Shown here: positions 9,820 to 20,877 of the stretch, piece by piece | Layout: each line of letters starts with the position of its first letter | Position numbering within the stretch: the stretch's first letter is position 1 | Origin: Propionibacteriaceae bacterium | GTDB lineage: Bacteria; Actinomycetota; Actinomycetes; Propionibacteriales; Propionibacteriaceae | Assembly: GCA_009782785.1 (NCBI GenBank) | Contig: WRIJ01000002.1 | Coordinates: forward strand, 1 to 64,000 | DNA: 64,000 bases | Direction: 5' to 3' | Notes under the pieces: generated by a model | Told to the model about the DNA's origin: nothing | Seen by the model: the letters and a program-made list of their open reading frames with translations, nothing else | The model's database searches: none | Translations under genes and position numbers: made by a program

Positions 9820-10501
9820 TTGCTCGATACCCTACGCCTCGTACGGTAATAACAATCTCAGGATTATCAGGATCGCGTTCAATCTTGGCCCGCAAGCGTT
9901 GAATGTGGACATTGACCAGTCGAGTGTCAGCAGGATTCTGGTATCCCCACACTTGCTTGAGTAGTTGTTCACGGGTGAACACATGCTTCGGTTGGCGTGC
10001 CAGGGCCAACAGCAGATCAAATTCGAGGGGGGTGACATTGATGAGCTCATCACCTTTGGTGACTTGATGGGTTTCCACAGCAATGGTCAGATCGCCGATA
10101 GTGATGGTCTCTATTTCCGTACTCGCTGGTGTTCGGCGCAGTCGAGTATGAATCCTGGCCACGAGCTCTCGAGGAGCAAAAGGCTTAGCCACGTAGTCAT
10201 CAGCACCGGCTTCGAGACCCTTGACAACATCAGCGGTATCAGATTTGGCAGTGAGCATGACGATAGGGACCCCAGATTCACTGCGAATATCACGGCAGAT
10301 ATCCACCCCACCACGACCTGGAAGCATTAAATCCAACAGAACAAGATCTGGCTTCTCAGCGCGAAAAGCTTCGATGGCCTGATCACCACGTCCACACCAT
10401 GCGGTTTGAAAACCCTCTTGGCGTAAAACAATTTGAAGCATCTCAGCCAAAGACGCATCATCATCAATGACCAGAACCTTGCCTTCAACACTGTCAGTCA
10501 C
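9812..10501 (-). CDS. mtrA: DNA-binding response regulator MtrA
   Basis: 229 residues from the chosen start. The receiver domain (about 1-120) has the phospho-acceptor Asp in LVLLDLMLPG and the conserved Lys in YVAKPF. An OmpR-type winged helix follows (TPLEFDLLLAL, RVNVHIQRLR-like segment). I chose the GTG at 10501 because a near-perfect AAGGAGGT site lies six bases upstream; an in-frame extension to 10618 overlaps gatB and has no homology. MtrA is an essential or near-essential regulator of division and cell-wall genes in actinobacteria. Confidence 0.95.
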   Translation of the reverse strand: MTDSVEGKVLVIDDDASLAEMLQIVLRQEGFQTAWCGRGDQAIEAFRAEKPDLVLLDLMLPGRGGVDICRDIRSESGVPIVMLTAKSDTADVVKGLEAGADDYVAKPFAPRELVARIHTRLRRTPASTEIETITIGDLTIAVETHQVTKGDELINVTPLEFDLLLALARQPKHVFTREQLLKQVWGYQNPADTRLVNVHIQRLRAKIERDPDNPEIVITVRGVGYRASG

Positions 10502-10556
10502 CTTGACCTCCTTGTGAACCACGCTACACCTTAAAAACACTGTTGTGGAATATCTA

Positions 10557-12053
10557 TCACGGGTCTGTGAGGGTGGTGATAATGAGCTCACGCACCATAG
10601 CTGCATCGGCTTGACCACCCATGGCCTTCATCACTTGACCAATCAGAGCACCAGCTGCTTGGACCTTTCCTTCACGAATCTTGGTGGCTATCTCTTCATT
10701 GTCTGCGATGACTGACTGAACCACACGCGATAATTCATCAGTGTCAGTGACCACTGTCCAACCCTTATCTTCGACGATTGCAGTGGGTGTCCCCTCCCCG
10801 GCTATCACTGCCTCGATCACCTTGCGGGCAATCTTGTCGTTGATCACATTCGAATCAACGAGACCTTGGATATCGGCAATGTCTTGGGCGGTAATGGGCA
10901 ATTCATAAAGTTCCATTGAATCAGCGTTGGCACGCCTCAACAACTCCCCCATCCACCATTTGCGCGCTGAGGGGGGTGGGCACCCGGCAGCTACGGTGGC
11001 TTCAATCAGATCTACCGCGTCGGCAGCGACGACATCTCGCAGCTCGAGGTCAGAAAAGCCCCAAGCCGTTTTGAGCTTGGCGAGCCTGAGATGTGGAGCC
11101 TCGGGGATAGTGGTACGCAGTTGGTCCACCCACCCTCGACTGGGGGCAATGACTGTGAGATCAGGTTCAGGGAAATAGCGGTAGTCTTCAGCTTCTTCCT
11201 TGGATCTTCCTGATGATGTGGTGGAGGTGTCCTCATGGAAGTGGCGGGTTTCCTGGATCACCTTCCCGCCATTAAACAAGATGGCACCTTGACGACAGAT
11301 CTCATAGGTGAGGGCTTTCTCAATGGATTTCAGCGAGTTAATGTTCTTCGTCTCTGTTCGTGTTCCCAGAGTCGTTGAACCTCGTGGCATCAGCGAAACA
11401 TTGGCATCACAGCGAAGTGAGCCTTGTTCCATCCGTACGTCAGAGACCCCCAAGGCTCGAATCATGTCGCGGAGATACCCCACGTACCCCCGAGCAACCT
11501 GGGGAGCCAAAGAACCCGTACCCATGATGGGTTTGGTGACAATCTCGATCAGGGGCACCCCTGCTCGGTTGTAGTCCATCAGTGAATAGTCAGCTCCCTG
11601 GATGCGCCCAGTTGAGCCCTGGTGTTGGGATTTGCCTGCATCCTCTTCCATGTGGGCTCTCTCAATGGGTATGTCAAAGTGTTCCCCCTCGACGTCGAGC
11701 GATACCAGCCCATCGAAACAGATCGGCTCATCATATTGGGAGGTCTGGAAGTTCTTGGTCATATCCGGGTAGAAGTAGTTCTTCCGCGCAAAACAGCATT
11801 GCTGCGCAATTGAGCAGTTCAGTGCCAAACCAATGCGAATAGCCGATTCGATGGCAGTGGCATTCATCACCGGAAGTGAACCGGGCAAACCCAGACACAC
11901 TGGACAGGTCTGGGTATTGGGTTCTGCCCCAAATTGTGTGGAGCAGGAGCAAAACATTTTCGATGCAGTGCTCAATTCGACATGGACTTCGAGTCCAAGC
12001 ACTGGTTCATAGGAGGCCAGAACCTCATCAAAATCTCTCACATCGTCACTCAT
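10557..12053 (-). CDS. gatB: Asp-tRNA(Asn)/Glu-tRNA(Gln) amidotransferase subunit B
   Basis: 498 residues. GatB kinase domain with its zinc site (CSCS and CPVC near residues 35-55) and a C-terminal YqeY-like tRNA-binding tail ([16 protein letters not shown]). It phosphorylates misacylated tRNA-bound Glu or Asp before amidation by GatA. The ATG at 12053 overlaps the gatA stop as ATGA and has an AAGGAG site five bases upstream; a GTG two codons earlier falls inside that site and is rejected. Last gene of gatCAB. Confidence 0.97.
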   Translation of the reverse strand: MSDDVRDFDEVLASYEPVLGLEVHVELSTASKMFCSCSTQFGAEPNTQTCPVCLGLPGSLPVMNATAIESAIRIGLALNCSIAQQCCFARKNYFYPDMTKNFQTSQYDEPICFDGLVSLDVEGEHFDIPIERAHMEEDAGKSQHQGSTGRIQGADYSLMDYNRAGVPLIEIVTKPIMGTGSLAPQVARGYVGYLRDMIRALGVSDVRMEQGSLRCDANVSLMPRGSTTLGTRTETKNINSLKSIEKALTYEICRQGAILFNGGKVIQETRHFHEDTSTTSSGRSKEEAEDYRYFPEPDLTVIAPSRGWVDQLRTTIPEAPHLRLAKLKTAWGFSDLELRDVVAADAVDLIEATVAAGCPPPSARKWWMGELLRRANADSMELYELPITAQDIADIQGLVDSNVINDKIARKVIEAVIAGEGTPTAIVEDKGWTVVTDTDELSRVVQSVIADNEEIATKIREGKVQAAGALIGQVMKAMGGQADAAMVRELIITTLTDP

Positions 12054-13552
12054 GACCACTCCTTTGATACCAAGGCATCCAGCAGGGGTCCACCCCAGCG
12101 GTCGACCAACAATGCCTCAAGACACCCACCGACTTGATAGAGAAGATCATCCTTCATCGGTGGGGCCATGATCTGGATTCCAGTGGGCATCCCATCGGTG
12201 TCAGATAGACCGGAGGGAAGAGACATCGCAGCATTTCCGGCCAAATTCGTGGGGATTGTGCAGAGATCGTTGAGATACATTGCCATCGGATCATCAACTC
12301 TCTCCCCCAGTTTGAAAGCCGTGGTTGGAGAGGTGGGTGACATCAGAACATCAACAGTGGAAAAGGCGCGAGTAAAGTCTTCGATCACCAAGGTACGTAC
12401 CTTCTGCGCTGAGCCATAATAAGCGTCATAGTATCCGCTGGACAACGCATAGGTCCCCACAATGATCCTTCTTTTGACCTCCGCTCCAAAACCGGCACCG
12501 CGGGTGATTTTCATGACCTGCTCAGCTGAGTTTTCACCATTATCACCGAGACGCAACCCATATCTCATCGCATCAAAGCGAGCCAAGTTGGAGGAGACCT
12601 CACTGGGCATAATGAGGTAATAGGCAGCTAAAGCAGCATCAAAATGGGGACAAGAGACCTCCGTGATCTCAGCCCCAGCTGTCGCCAACATGTCGATCGA
12701 CTCATGGAACCTGGTGAGAACATCTGGGGAATAGCCATCGCCTGCCAACTGTGACACTATCCCAATCTTGAGACCTGTGACATCCTTAACCTGGGCAGCT
12801 TCGACGACTCCAGGAACCTCCTGATTGATGGAGGTTGAGTCCAAGGGATCATACCCAGCCATGATCTGGTGGAGTAAGGCAGTGTCTACAACCGTTCGCC
12901 CGCAAGGCCCTGGTTGATCCAGTGAGGAAGCCATAGCCACCAATCCGTACCTCGAACACGCCCCATAGGTGGGTTTGACACCCACCGTACCTGTGGCAGC
13001 GGCAGGCTGGCGAATAGAACCACCCGTGTCAGAACCAACGGCCAGGGGGGCTTCGAAGGCAGCTAGTGCGGCAGCCGATCCTCCACCCGAGCCCCCGGGA
13101 ACCCTGTCAGTGTCCCAAGGATTATGCGTTGGTCCAAAGGCTGAGTTTTCCGTTGAAGAACCCATGGCAAATTCGTCGAGGTTTGTCTTGCCCACAATGA
13201 CCATGTCAGCGTCGAGCAGGCGCTGAGTGATGGTTGAATTGTAGGGAGGAATCCATCCTTCCAACATCTTGGACCCACAGGTCGTGGGGGCACCCACGTA
13301 GGTGAAAGCATCCTTCAAGGCAACAGGAACTCCTGCCAGGGCACTGAGCTGTTCACCTCGGGACCGCTTGGCATCAACCTTCTGGGCAGTGTCGAGAGCT
13401 CGATCGCCATCCACGTGGAGAAAAGCGTGAATGACCTCGTCTACTTCCGTAATTCTCTGTAAAAACCCCTGCGTGACCTCGTAGGAGGACACCTGCCGCG
13501 TAGAGATCAACTGAGCAAGCTCCGCAGCAGTCTTAGTGATCAACTCGTTCAT
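12050..13552 (-). CDS. gatA: Asp-tRNA(Asn)/Glu-tRNA(Gln) amidotransferase subunit A
   Basis: 500 residues, an amidase-signature enzyme. The catalytic Lys is in VPVALKDAF, and the Ser-cisSer-Lys triad region is [15 protein letters not shown]. It releases ammonia from glutamine and channels it to GatB. Translationally coupled on both sides: its start overlaps the gatC stop by four bases and its stop overlaps the gatB start by four bases. Confidence 0.97.
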   Translation of the reverse strand: MNELITKTAAELAQLISTRQVSSYEVTQGFLQRITEVDEVIHAFLHVDGDRALDTAQKVDAKRSRGEQLSALAGVPVALKDAFTYVGAPTTCGSKMLEGWIPPYNSTITQRLLDADMVIVGKTNLDEFAMGSSTENSAFGPTHNPWDTDRVPGGSGGGSAAALAAFEAPLAVGSDTGGSIRQPAAATGTVGVKPTYGACSRYGLVAMASSLDQPGPCGRTVVDTALLHQIMAGYDPLDSTSINQEVPGVVEAAQVKDVTGLKIGIVSQLAGDGYSPDVLTRFHESIDMLATAGAEITEVSCPHFDAALAAYYLIMPSEVSSNLARFDAMRYGLRLGDNGENSAEQVMKITRGAGFGAEVKRRIIVGTYALSSGYYDAYYGSAQKVRTLVIEDFTRAFSTVDVLMSPTSPTTAFKLGERVDDPMAMYLNDLCTIPTNLAGNAAMSLPSGLSDTDGMPTGIQIMAPPMKDDLLYQVGGCLEALLVDRWGGPLLDALVSKEWS

Positions 13553-13842
13553 GACTCCCCCAAGATTCGCGGTACGCGGAATCGCCCAGCTTCGGCCACA
13601 GGTGCCATCGCCAGGACAGATTCAACCGGGAGGGATTCTTTCACTTCATCGGCGCGGAAAACATTAGTCATAGGGATTCCAGGAGAACTAGGCTCAACAT
13701 AGTCACCCGCAACAGTGGAAACACTCGCGACCGCATCAAGAATGACATCGAGTTGCCCCACCATGGTGGTCATCTCTTCTTCTGTCAGCTCTAGACGAGC
13801 CAGATCGGCAAGCCGAGCAACATCGGCAGTAGTTAAGGACAC
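13549..13842 (-). CDS. gatC: Asp-tRNA(Asn)/Glu-tRNA(Gln) amidotransferase subunit C
   Basis: 97 residues, typical of GatC, a small helical belt that holds GatA and GatB together. The opening [19 protein letters not shown] and the central [18 protein letters not shown] segment are family features. First gene of gatCAB. It is divergent from the O-methyltransferase, with about 70 bases shared between them. Confidence 0.95.
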   Translation of the reverse strand: MSLTTADVARLADLARLELTEEEMTTMVGQLDVILDAVASVSTVAGDYVEPSSPGIPMTNVFRADEVKESLPVESVLAMAPVAEAGRFRVPRILGES

Positions 13843-13897
13843 ATTTTTCCCATCAGTGAAGTTTCTTACCTGTGATTCTATCTGAGGAAGAGTGGAC

Positions 13898-13903
13898 TAA
13901 GGT
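13898..13903 (+). promoter_or_regulatory. -10 element for a leaderless transcript (O-methyltransferase)
   Basis: TAAGGT lies seven bases before the GTG at 13911, and no ribosome site is present. The predicted transcription start coincides with the start codon. This is the same arrangement as at eight other genes in the window. Confidence 0.45.
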
Positions 13904-13910
13904 TATAGGT

Positions 13911-14573
13911 GTGGATTTAGCAACACATATCGTCACACTCCAGTCCTATGTCGAGTCTTTCCCCCATCAGAGCCCCGCCATGGCCACAGCTCGACGTACC
14001 TCCCTAGAATTTGGGCTCGAACCAGTCACCTTAGCGGTGGCACAGACCTTGACATGGCTGGCGACCACTGTTCAAGCGAAGGCTATCGTGGAGGTAGGTA
14101 CAGGGGCAGGTGTGTCCACTGTGGCTCTCATGGATGGCATGAACGACCATGGGGTCCTCACCACCATTGATCATGAAGCTGAGCACCACAATGCAGCGCG
14201 GCGCGCGCTACAGATGGCAGGATACGCACCTCATCGCACTCGTTTCATCACTGGTGAAGCACTCAATGTGTTGCCTAAGCTGACTAGCGAAGCCTATGAT
14301 CTTGTCTTCGTTGATGCAGATTATGTGCATTATCCCGACTATTTCGAGGAGGGACTCAAGCTTCTTCGCCCAGGCGGGGTCCTGGTCCTCTACCATGTCC
14401 TGCTCAATGGACAGGTAGCTGATGAGTCCCATATCGACGATGACACCATCATGCTGCGCGATACTCTCGACGTGGTTCGTGCCATGGAGGATGTACGCTA
14501 TAGCCTGGCTCCACTCGGCGATGGGCTACTCATGGTCACCAAGGTGGCTACACAACCCTCACCCGACGCCTAA
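13911..14573 (+). CDS. SAM-dependent O-methyltransferase
   Basis: 220 residues from the chosen start. Class I Rossmann methyltransferase with the SAM-binding VEVGTGAGVS motif near residue 63, acidic motif LTTIDHE, and FVDADYVHYPDYF where family 3 O-methyltransferases place metal ligands. The mycobacterial counterpart is Rv1220c; the substrate is unknown. I chose the GTG at 13911 because homologues begin about ten residues before the SYVESF segment and a leaderless -10 fits; a GTG at 13872 is the alternative. It is the only plus-strand gene in the first 30 kb. Its 3' end overlaps the end of lhr by 26 bases, tail to tail. Confidence 0.85.
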   Translation: MDLATHIVTLQSYVESFPHQSPAMATARRTSLEFGLEPVTLAVAQTLTWLATTVQAKAIVEVGTGAGVSTVALMDGMNDHGVLTTIDHEAEHHNAARRALQMAGYAPHRTRFITGEALNVLPKLTSEAYDLVFVDADYVHYPDYFEEGLKLLRPGGVLVLYHVLLNGQVADESHIDDDTIMLRDTLDVVRAMEDVRYSLAPLGDGLLMVTKVATQPSPDA

Positions 14574-17500
14574 ACCCTGACGGTGTCATCACAAAACCCG
14601 CCTGCTCCAAGGCTGGTGCCCATGCAGTTACCTCAAAGGATGATTGTGAATTGATGGTTGTGATGGTGATGGTGTCGAGTCTGCGCTCATCGACCCATCG
14701 ACCTACCTCAATCAGTCCCCGAGTAATCTGATCCAAGTCGTTGGTGAAACTCACCACGGTGTGCGCTCCTCTTTCCACATAGATCACCGGGTTTCCCTCA
14801 TCGAGGATAACCACAGCTCCGGCTTTACGCGCGGGTCGATGCCCGTATGTTTCGGGCCACGCCAGTGATGCTCCCCAAGGATTCGCGGGATCACAAGCCG
14901 CCAGCAGTATCAGGGAGGCTGATGAGACGCTTCTCAGGCGATCCACTGCCCCCGGTAGGGCAAATTGGGCAGGACCTAGGCCCTTGACAAAGTATCCGCG
15001 ACGAATAGCTCCTGACTGCTCCATGGCAGCGAGCACCTGATAGGTGTCCATGTAGGTCGATGTCATGACCTCAGTCAGGACACTGCCCTTGGTGAGTATC
15101 CCGTATCGATTCAGCTCAACGTCCGTGCACTGAATAAAACGTTCGGTGTGGTTAACCCTGGCTTGAGGAGCGAGAAACCACCGACCTGTGGAGGTGGACC
15201 TCACCACACGCGGGCGTACCATCCTACGTGTTCGAGGGATGGAGGGTTGTTTGAGTACGCCTCGATTGCTGGTCAACGCACGCAGTGGGGACAGGTTGTC
15301 ACTGGTGATATACCCGGCCCAGGCTAGCTCCCACACTGCATCGAGTGTTGCCGCTCGTGGGTTCTCCCCCATCAGGGACTCCACACTCCAAGCACCACCA
15401 GAGCCAAGTCGCTCCAAGATGACACGAGCTTGGTCACTCAGCTCACTGGCGGCTGGTTCAATGAGATGGTCCATATCGCCAGGCCACAGGCTCACCCAAC
15501 CATCGCTACGCCCAAGTGACCCATGACCTGACCAGGTGACCTGTGAGGTGGACACCAGGTGGTCCAGCATCGCGGGGGTGTAGTTGGCGACCCGCGAAGG
15601 GAGAATAACCGAGTCCACCATGGAGAAAGGCAGGCGATATCCAGCAAGATGCTCAATGGCTGCCAGCAGAGCCTCCTCCCCGGTGCCTGGGGTGTCGACC
15701 TGGGACCACTGGCCTAAGAATCGAGCAAATTGACTGGGTTCCACTGGCTGGATGCTGGCGCGATAATTGGAAACAATCCGCTGGCGTACCCTGGCCAGGA
15801 CCTCCTGCGTGATGTACTGCGGCTGCGGAGAATCAAGGTAGGTTCCCTTCAACAGATGAGATTGACTCACCAAATTGTCGAGAACCATTCTCACGTGGGA
15901 ATCGTCAAGGTGATAACGCGCGGAGATGTGTGTGGGCTGAACTACGCCATGGCATCGAACCCAGCGCTTCACCAAGGTGTCCACTGATGCAGGGGCTGGC
16001 CACGCCTCGAATAGTGATTCATCTTCAGCCACTATCACCATGGGACGCCCAGTAACCTGGATGTCGACAATCCTGCCAGTGGCCTTGAGTTCGTGGAGCC
16101 ACGTTGAGGGCTCTTCTGCGCAACGTTGGACACATTCTTCTTCGGTGAGTGGACCAATTCGTCTGATCAAATCCCACAGGGATTCTGCGCTGCTGGCTGG
16201 GCGAGACAGCCCCTGGAGCCCAGTGACAACCTCGGCGAGAACCTGCTCATCGAGCTGGTCGGTGGGACCAACCCCAATGAGGCTCGACAACAAGGTGGGA
16301 TCAACCAAACTGGCTGCATGAACTCTCTCGGCAAGAGGTTGATCGGGGTCATACATGAAGTCCCCCACGTACCCAAAGAGCATGGAGGAAGCAAAAGGAG
16401 ATGGCGAGGGTGTTTCGACCTCGACGAGATGGATCTTTCGAGCAGCGATATCAGACAGGAGTTTCCTCAATGTGGTGATGTCGAACACATCCACCAGGCA
16501 TTCCCTCAAAGCCTCGACAATCATGGGAAAGTTTGGATAAGCCGAAGCAACCCCCAGAAGGTGGTGGGATCTCAGTCTTTGTTGCCACAGGGGGGAACGC
16601 TTGGTGGGGTCACGGCGAGGCAGTAATAATGCCCGGGCAGCGCAGTGACGGAAATGGGCAGCAAACAGTGAGGAATGTTGGGTTTCTTCGGCAAGAATCT
16701 GGTCGAGCTGATCGGTCGGACATACTAAAAGATGGGCAATGGAGGGGTTCTCAATTTCTCCAAGTCGAATGATCAAACCATCATCGGTTGCCACGACATT
16801 GATATCGCTGGATGATTCCACGTCGGATCGCTGACGTAATTGATGTTGGATGACCATGGCCCAGGGTTGAAGAACTCTGGTGCCGAGTTGGCAGTGGACA
16901 CAGATCCTCCAACTTCCGATCTCATCGCGGTGACGCTCAATGAGTATGGTGGAATTATCAGGGAGTTCTTTGGTGGCACGACGTTGGGCGCGGATATACT
17001 CCACGAGGTTGTCTTGGGCGCGAGGTTCAATGGTGGCGCACTGGTCGACAATCCCTTCCCAGGCAGGCGGGTCCTTGGAGAGGTTGTGGACTGTTTCTTG
17101 GACTATTTTCCCCACCTCAGCTGAACGCGATAAGGCTTCATCACCTTTCCAGAAAGGCATTCTGCCTGTTTGGCCGGGTACGGGAATCACCTCAACGTGG
17201 TGGGCGGTGATGTTGGTGATCCTCCACGCAGAGGTACCCAAGGTGAATACATCCCCAATCCGAGATTCGTACACCATTTCCTCGTCGAGTTCTCCGACTC
17301 GCCGACTTGTTGCCCTGGGCGAGGAATCTGTCTCATGATCAGAAGCTAGGAACACCGGATAGAGTCCACGATCGGGGATGGTGCCTCCCGATGTGGTAAC
17401 TAGCCTGCGCGCACCCGGTCGGGCGGACAATGTTCCAGCCTTATGGTCCCAGGCCAAGCGAGGGCGCAATTCCACAAAATCATCACTGGGGTATTTTCCA

Positions 17501-18963
17501 GTGAGCATATCCACACAGTCATTGAACCACTGGCGAGGAAGACTGGAAAAGCACTGGGCATGGGTGACCACCTCGTAAAGCCTGTCTGGTTTCTGGGGAG
17601 TATCTAAACACATAGAGACCAAGTGTTGACACAAAATGTCGAGAGGATTGGAGATGGATGTGATGTTTTCGATTTCTCCACGACCCATTTTGGCTACCAC
17701 CACGCACGTGGTCAACAAATCTGATCGATTGAGGGGAAAGAGCACTCCAGTGGAGACCTCACCCACCTGGTGGCCTCCCCTGCCGATTCTCTGCAATCCT
17801 GAGGCCACCGAGGGAGGTGCTCCCACTTGGATCACCAGATCGACAGCTCCCATGTCTATACCGAGTTCGAGGGAGTTAGTGGCCACCACACAAGGTAAGC
17901 GACCCTCTTTAAGTTCAGTTTCGATCTCTTGGCGTAGAGCCTTGGAGATTGATCCATGGTGGGTCCGAGCGATCACCGATCCTGGGTCCCCAGGATTCTT
18001 CTGGTCGTGGAGAGTGTTGAGGTGATTGGAAAGTTTCTCTGCTACAGCGCGGGAATTACAGAAACAAATCGTTGACTGATGGGCCATGATGAGGTCATAG
18101 ATCTCTTCTTCCACGTAGGGCCAGATCGACCCCGCAGTGGTACGCCGCGGATCGGCTCCCGCAGTGGAATTCGCCTCGCCAGGAACCACACTCGCCAGCT
18201 GGGTCATGTCATCAACTGGCACGCGAACATCGAGTTGAAAGGATTTCTCCATGGGTGGTTGGACAATGTGGACCCCACCTTGGGTTCCTCCCAAAAAGTC
18301 AGCCACGATCGCGGGCGGCCGTACTGTGGCAGAAAGCCCAATGCGTTGAAAACCACCACGCGTACTCAAAGCCTGGAGTCTTTCCAAACTGACACCAAGG
18401 TGGGCTCCACGTTTGTTACCCGCGAGGTAGTGGATCTCGTCAACAATGACCGTCTCAACTTCCTTGAGAATGTTGAAAGCCGCTGAACTCAACATCAGAA
18501 AGAGAGATTCTGGGGTGGTGATGAGAATCTGGGGAGGATTCTTCACCAGATGACGCCTCTGACTTTGGGTGGTGTCACCACTGCGTATTCCCACAGAAAT
18601 CTGGGTCACATCCATAGAGGTGCCAGCGGCTTTCTCAGCTATCCCCGCCAAGGGAACCCGGAGGTTCTTCTCCACATCAACACCGAGTGCCTTCAGCGGG
18701 GAAATATAGAGAACCTTCACCCCCGGTGAAATAGCTGGAGTTCTCATGAGATGGTCGATACTGTGCAAGAAAGCAGCGAGGGTTTTCCCCGACCCAGTCG
18801 GAGCAATCACCAGAGCATTCCTGCCCTTTTCAATCTGCTCCCAGGCTTCAACTTGGACCTGGGTTGGCTTGCCCAGCGTTGAAGTAAACCACTGCCGGGT
18901 CGGGGCAGATAAATTGGCCAGAGGATCAACTCTGGTTAGGTTTTCTCCTCCCGGTTTCACCAT
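14548..18963 (-). CDS. lhr: large ATP-dependent helicase Lhr
   Basis: 1471 residues, matching full-length bacterial Lhr. The superfamily 2 motor occupies the first 450 or so residues: Walker A APTGSGKTLA, Walker B VDEIHYLAG, motif III LSATVRPP and motif VI QRIGRGGHQ. The rest is the winged-helix and Lhr C-terminal module. Mycobacterial Lhr is a 3'-to-5' translocase that unwinds RNA:DNA hybrids and is induced by DNA damage, which suits its place just downstream of recA-recX-miaB. Its ATG is one base from the miaB stop. Confidence 0.93.
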   Translation of the reverse strand: MVKPGGENLTRVDPLANLSAPTRQWFTSTLGKPTQVQVEAWEQIEKGRNALVIAPTGSGKTLAAFLHSIDHLMRTPAISPGVKVLYISPLKALGVDVEKNLRVPLAGIAEKAAGTSMDVTQISVGIRSGDTTQSQRRHLVKNPPQILITTPESLFLMLSSAAFNILKEVETVIVDEIHYLAGNKRGAHLGVSLERLQALSTRGGFQRIGLSATVRPPAIVADFLGGTQGGVHIVQPPMEKSFQLDVRVPVDDMTQLASVVPGEANSTAGADPRRTTAGSIWPYVEEEIYDLIMAHQSTICFCNSRAVAEKLSNHLNTLHDQKNPGDPGSVIARTHHGSISKALRQEIETELKEGRLPCVVATNSLELGIDMGAVDLVIQVGAPPSVASGLQRIGRGGHQVGEVSTGVLFPLNRSDLLTTCVVVAKMGRGEIENITSISNPLDILCQHLVSMCLDTPQKPDRLYEVVTHAQCFSSLPRQWFNDCVDMLTGKYPSDDFVELRPRLAWDHKAGTLSARPGARRLVTTSGGTIPDRGLYPVFLASDHETDSSPRATSRRVGELDEEMVYESRIGDVFTLGTSAWRITNITAHHVEVIPVPGQTGRMPFWKGDEALSRSAEVGKIVQETVHNLSKDPPAWEGIVDQCATIEPRAQDNLVEYIRAQRRATKELPDNSTILIERHRDEIGSWRICVHCQLGTRVLQPWAMVIQHQLRQRSDVESSSDINVVATDDGLIIRLGEIENPSIAHLLVCPTDQLDQILAEETQHSSLFAAHFRHCAARALLLPRRDPTKRSPLWQQRLRSHHLLGVASAYPNFPMIVEALRECLVDVFDITTLRKLLSDIAARKIHLVEVETPSPSPFASSMLFGYVGDFMYDPDQPLAERVHAASLVDPTLLSSLIGVGPTDQLDEQVLAEVVTGLQGLSRPASSAESLWDLIRRIGPLTEEECVQRCAEEPSTWLHELKATGRIVDIQVTGRPMVIVAEDESLFEAWPAPASVDTLVKRWVRCHGVVQPTHISARYHLDDSHVRMVLDNLVSQSHLLKGTYLDSPQPQYITQEVLARVRQRIVSNYRASIQPVEPSQFARFLGQWSQVDTPGTGEEALLAAIEHLAGYRLPFSMVDSVILPSRVANYTPAMLDHLVSTSQVTWSGHGSLGRSDGWVSLWPGDMDHLIEPAASELSDQARVILERLGSGGAWSVESLMGENPRAATLDAVWELAWAGYITSDNLSPLRALTSNRGVLKQPSIPRTRRMVRPRVVRSTSTGRWFLAPQARVNHTERFIQCTDVELNRYGILTKGSVLTEVMTSTYMDTYQVLAAMEQSGAIRRGYFVKGLGPAQFALPGAVDRLRSVSSASLILLAACDPANPWGASLAWPETYGHRPARKAGAVVILDEGNPVIYVERGAHTVVSFTNDLDQITRGLIEVGRWVDERRLDTITITTINSQSSFEVTAWAPALEQAGFVMTPSGFRRRVRVV

Positions 18964-20384
18964 TATTGCCTTTGAATGGGGATAGGTTTGCCTGCCTGTT
19001 GGACCTCCCAGGCATCCCCACCTGACGTACGTTGAAGGTCGAACAGTGGCGAATCAGCCAGGAGATGATGGGGAGCAGCATAGGTGATCGTGGTTGTGGC
19101 GATGTCACCAGGGCGAGGAATCTCACTACCGTGTGGCAGCCCCACATGAACCAGGCGATTATCTCTGGCTCTGCCTGTCAACCTCAGGGTTTGCCCGTCC
19201 TTGCGCCCCTCACCCGAGGCGAACAACACCTCGACTTCGTGGCCAATGAGTTTCTTATTCTCTTCCCAAGCAATCTCGTCGATCAGTGCAACGAGTCGTT
19301 CATAGCGCTCTTGGACAGCTTCATGTAGAACCTGATCCGCGTCAGTAGCTGCCTCGGTTCCTGGGCGGGCAGAATACAAGAAGGTGAACCCAGCAGAGAA
19401 TCGAGCCTGTCGGATCACATCAAGGGTGTCTTGGAAGTCTGATTCTGTCTCACCAGGGAACCCCACGATCACATCAGTGGTGATGGCGGCATCGGGAATA
19501 GAACCACGTACCTTGGCGAGAATCTCCAAGAACCTGTCTCGACGATAGGCGCGACGCATCTTCTTCAAGATCACATCAGAACCTGACTGCAAGGGCATGT
19601 GGAGACTAGGCATCACCGTGGGAGTCTCGGCCATCGCTGAGATCACCGAGTCGGTAAAGTACGCGGGATGCGGCGAAGCAAAACGTAACCTCTGCAGACC
19701 ATCAACACTTCCCACTGTTTTCAATAGCTTGGCAAAAGCATCCGGATCGCCAAACTCAACACCATAGGTGTTGACGTTTTGTCCCAACAAGGTAACCTCT
19801 TGAACACCTTGATCAACAAGTTGTTTCACCTCATCAACAATGCTTGAAGGATTGCGGTCTGTCTCTTTTCCTCTCACCAGTGGGACCAGACAGAAACTAC
19901 AGGTGTTATTACACCCCACTGAGATTGTCACCCAGGCAGAATATGCAGATTCGCGCCTGGTGGGCAGGTTCGAAGGAAAAGTCAGCAGTGAATCGACTAT
20001 CTCTACCTGGGCGCTGGATTCAAGGCGAGCTTTCTCCAGCAAGGCAGGAAGATGGTTGATGTTATGGGTTCCAAACACCACATCCACCCAGGGTGCTTTG
20101 GCCAGAACAATGTCCTTATCTTTCTGTGCCATACATCCGCCCACAGCGATCTGCATCGAAGGATTAGTTTGTTTCTTCGGAGCTAAGTGGCCGAGGTTTC
20201 CGTACAACCTATTGTCAGCATTTTCGCGAACAGAGCAGGTGTTGAAAACAATGATGTCGGGGTCTTGGTCAAGGTCGACCGGTTCATATCCAGCATTATC
20301 GAGCAGACCAGCAATCCTCTCCGAGTCATGGAGGTTCATTTGGCAGCCATAGGTGATGACCTGGTAGGTGCGTGGTTTATTCAT
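18963..20384 (-). CDS. miaB: tRNA-2-methylthio-N6-dimethylallyladenosine synthase MiaB
   Basis: 473 residues. The N-terminal cluster domain contains YGCQMN and further cysteines. The radical-SAM motif is GCNNTCSFC near residue 147, and a TRAM domain closes the protein. It methylthiolates i6A37 of tRNAs using two [4Fe-4S] clusters. I chose the ATG at 20384, where homology begins and where it overlaps the recX stop (ATGAATAA); an ATG ten codons upstream lies inside recX and lacks a ribosome site. Confidence 0.95.
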   Translation of the reverse strand: MNKPRTYQVITYGCQMNLHDSERIAGLLDNAGYEPVDLDQDPDIIVFNTCSVRENADNRLYGNLGHLAPKKQTNPSMQIAVGGCMAQKDKDIVLAKAPWVDVVFGTHNINHLPALLEKARLESSAQVEIVDSLLTFPSNLPTRRESAYSAWVTISVGCNNTCSFCLVPLVRGKETDRNPSSIVDEVKQLVDQGVQEVTLLGQNVNTYGVEFGDPDAFAKLLKTVGSVDGLQRLRFASPHPAYFTDSVISAMAETPTVMPSLHMPLQSGSDVILKKMRRAYRRDRFLEILAKVRGSIPDAAITTDVIVGFPGETESDFQDTLDVIRQARFSAGFTFLYSARPGTEAATDADQVLHEAVQERYERLVALIDEIAWEENKKLIGHEVEVLFASGEGRKDGQTLRLTGRARDNRLVHVGLPHGSEIPRPGDIATTTITYAAPHHLLADSPLFDLQRTSGGDAWEVQQAGKPIPIQRQ

Positions 20385-20877
20385 CGGTGTTGACCCTACC
20401 GTGGTTAGACTCATCCATCACAGTGTTCACTGCGCTACGAACAATCGAGTATGAAAAGCCTCGCCTTTCTAGTTGTCCTGACAGCCGGCGTTGGATCGTT
20501 TCGCGCTCACATCCACTCATCGCCCGTAGACGTCTGCGAGCCAGATCCACAGCCAGATCCAAGTCAGATGAAGTTTCATCGCTGGACAAGGCCTGGTCGA
20601 TCACTGCACAGTCCACTCCTTTAGCTACCAACTCCTGGCGCAGTTTGCGACTCGATAAAGACTTGCTGCGTCGCCTTGAGCGTACCCACGTCCGCGCAAA
20701 TTCACTATCATCGAGCAACCCCGATTCGAGGAACCTCTCCACCACTTGATCAGCGATGTCGCCATCAACATCTCGATCACACAGATCCTGACGCAACTCC
20801 TGGCAGGATCTCATGCGGACAGTCAACCGACGAAGGGCAATATCCTTCGCCTGATTCAGATCCGTGATCTGGTCCAC
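20377..20877 (-). CDS. recX: RecA regulatory protein RecX
   Basis: 166 residues, composed of three-helix RecX repeats (for example [19 protein letters not shown]-like first repeat). RecX binds RecA filaments and limits recombinase activity. It starts on the base after the recA stop, so it is co-expressed, and its end overlaps the miaB start by eight bases. Confidence 0.93.
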   Translation of the reverse strand: MDQITDLNQAKDIALRRLTVRMRSCQELRQDLCDRDVDGDIADQVVERFLESGLLDDSEFARTWVRSRRRSKSLSSRKLRQELVAKGVDCAVIDQALSSDETSSDLDLAVDLARRRLRAMSGCERETIQRRLSGQLERRGFSYSIVRSAVNTVMDESNHGRVNTDE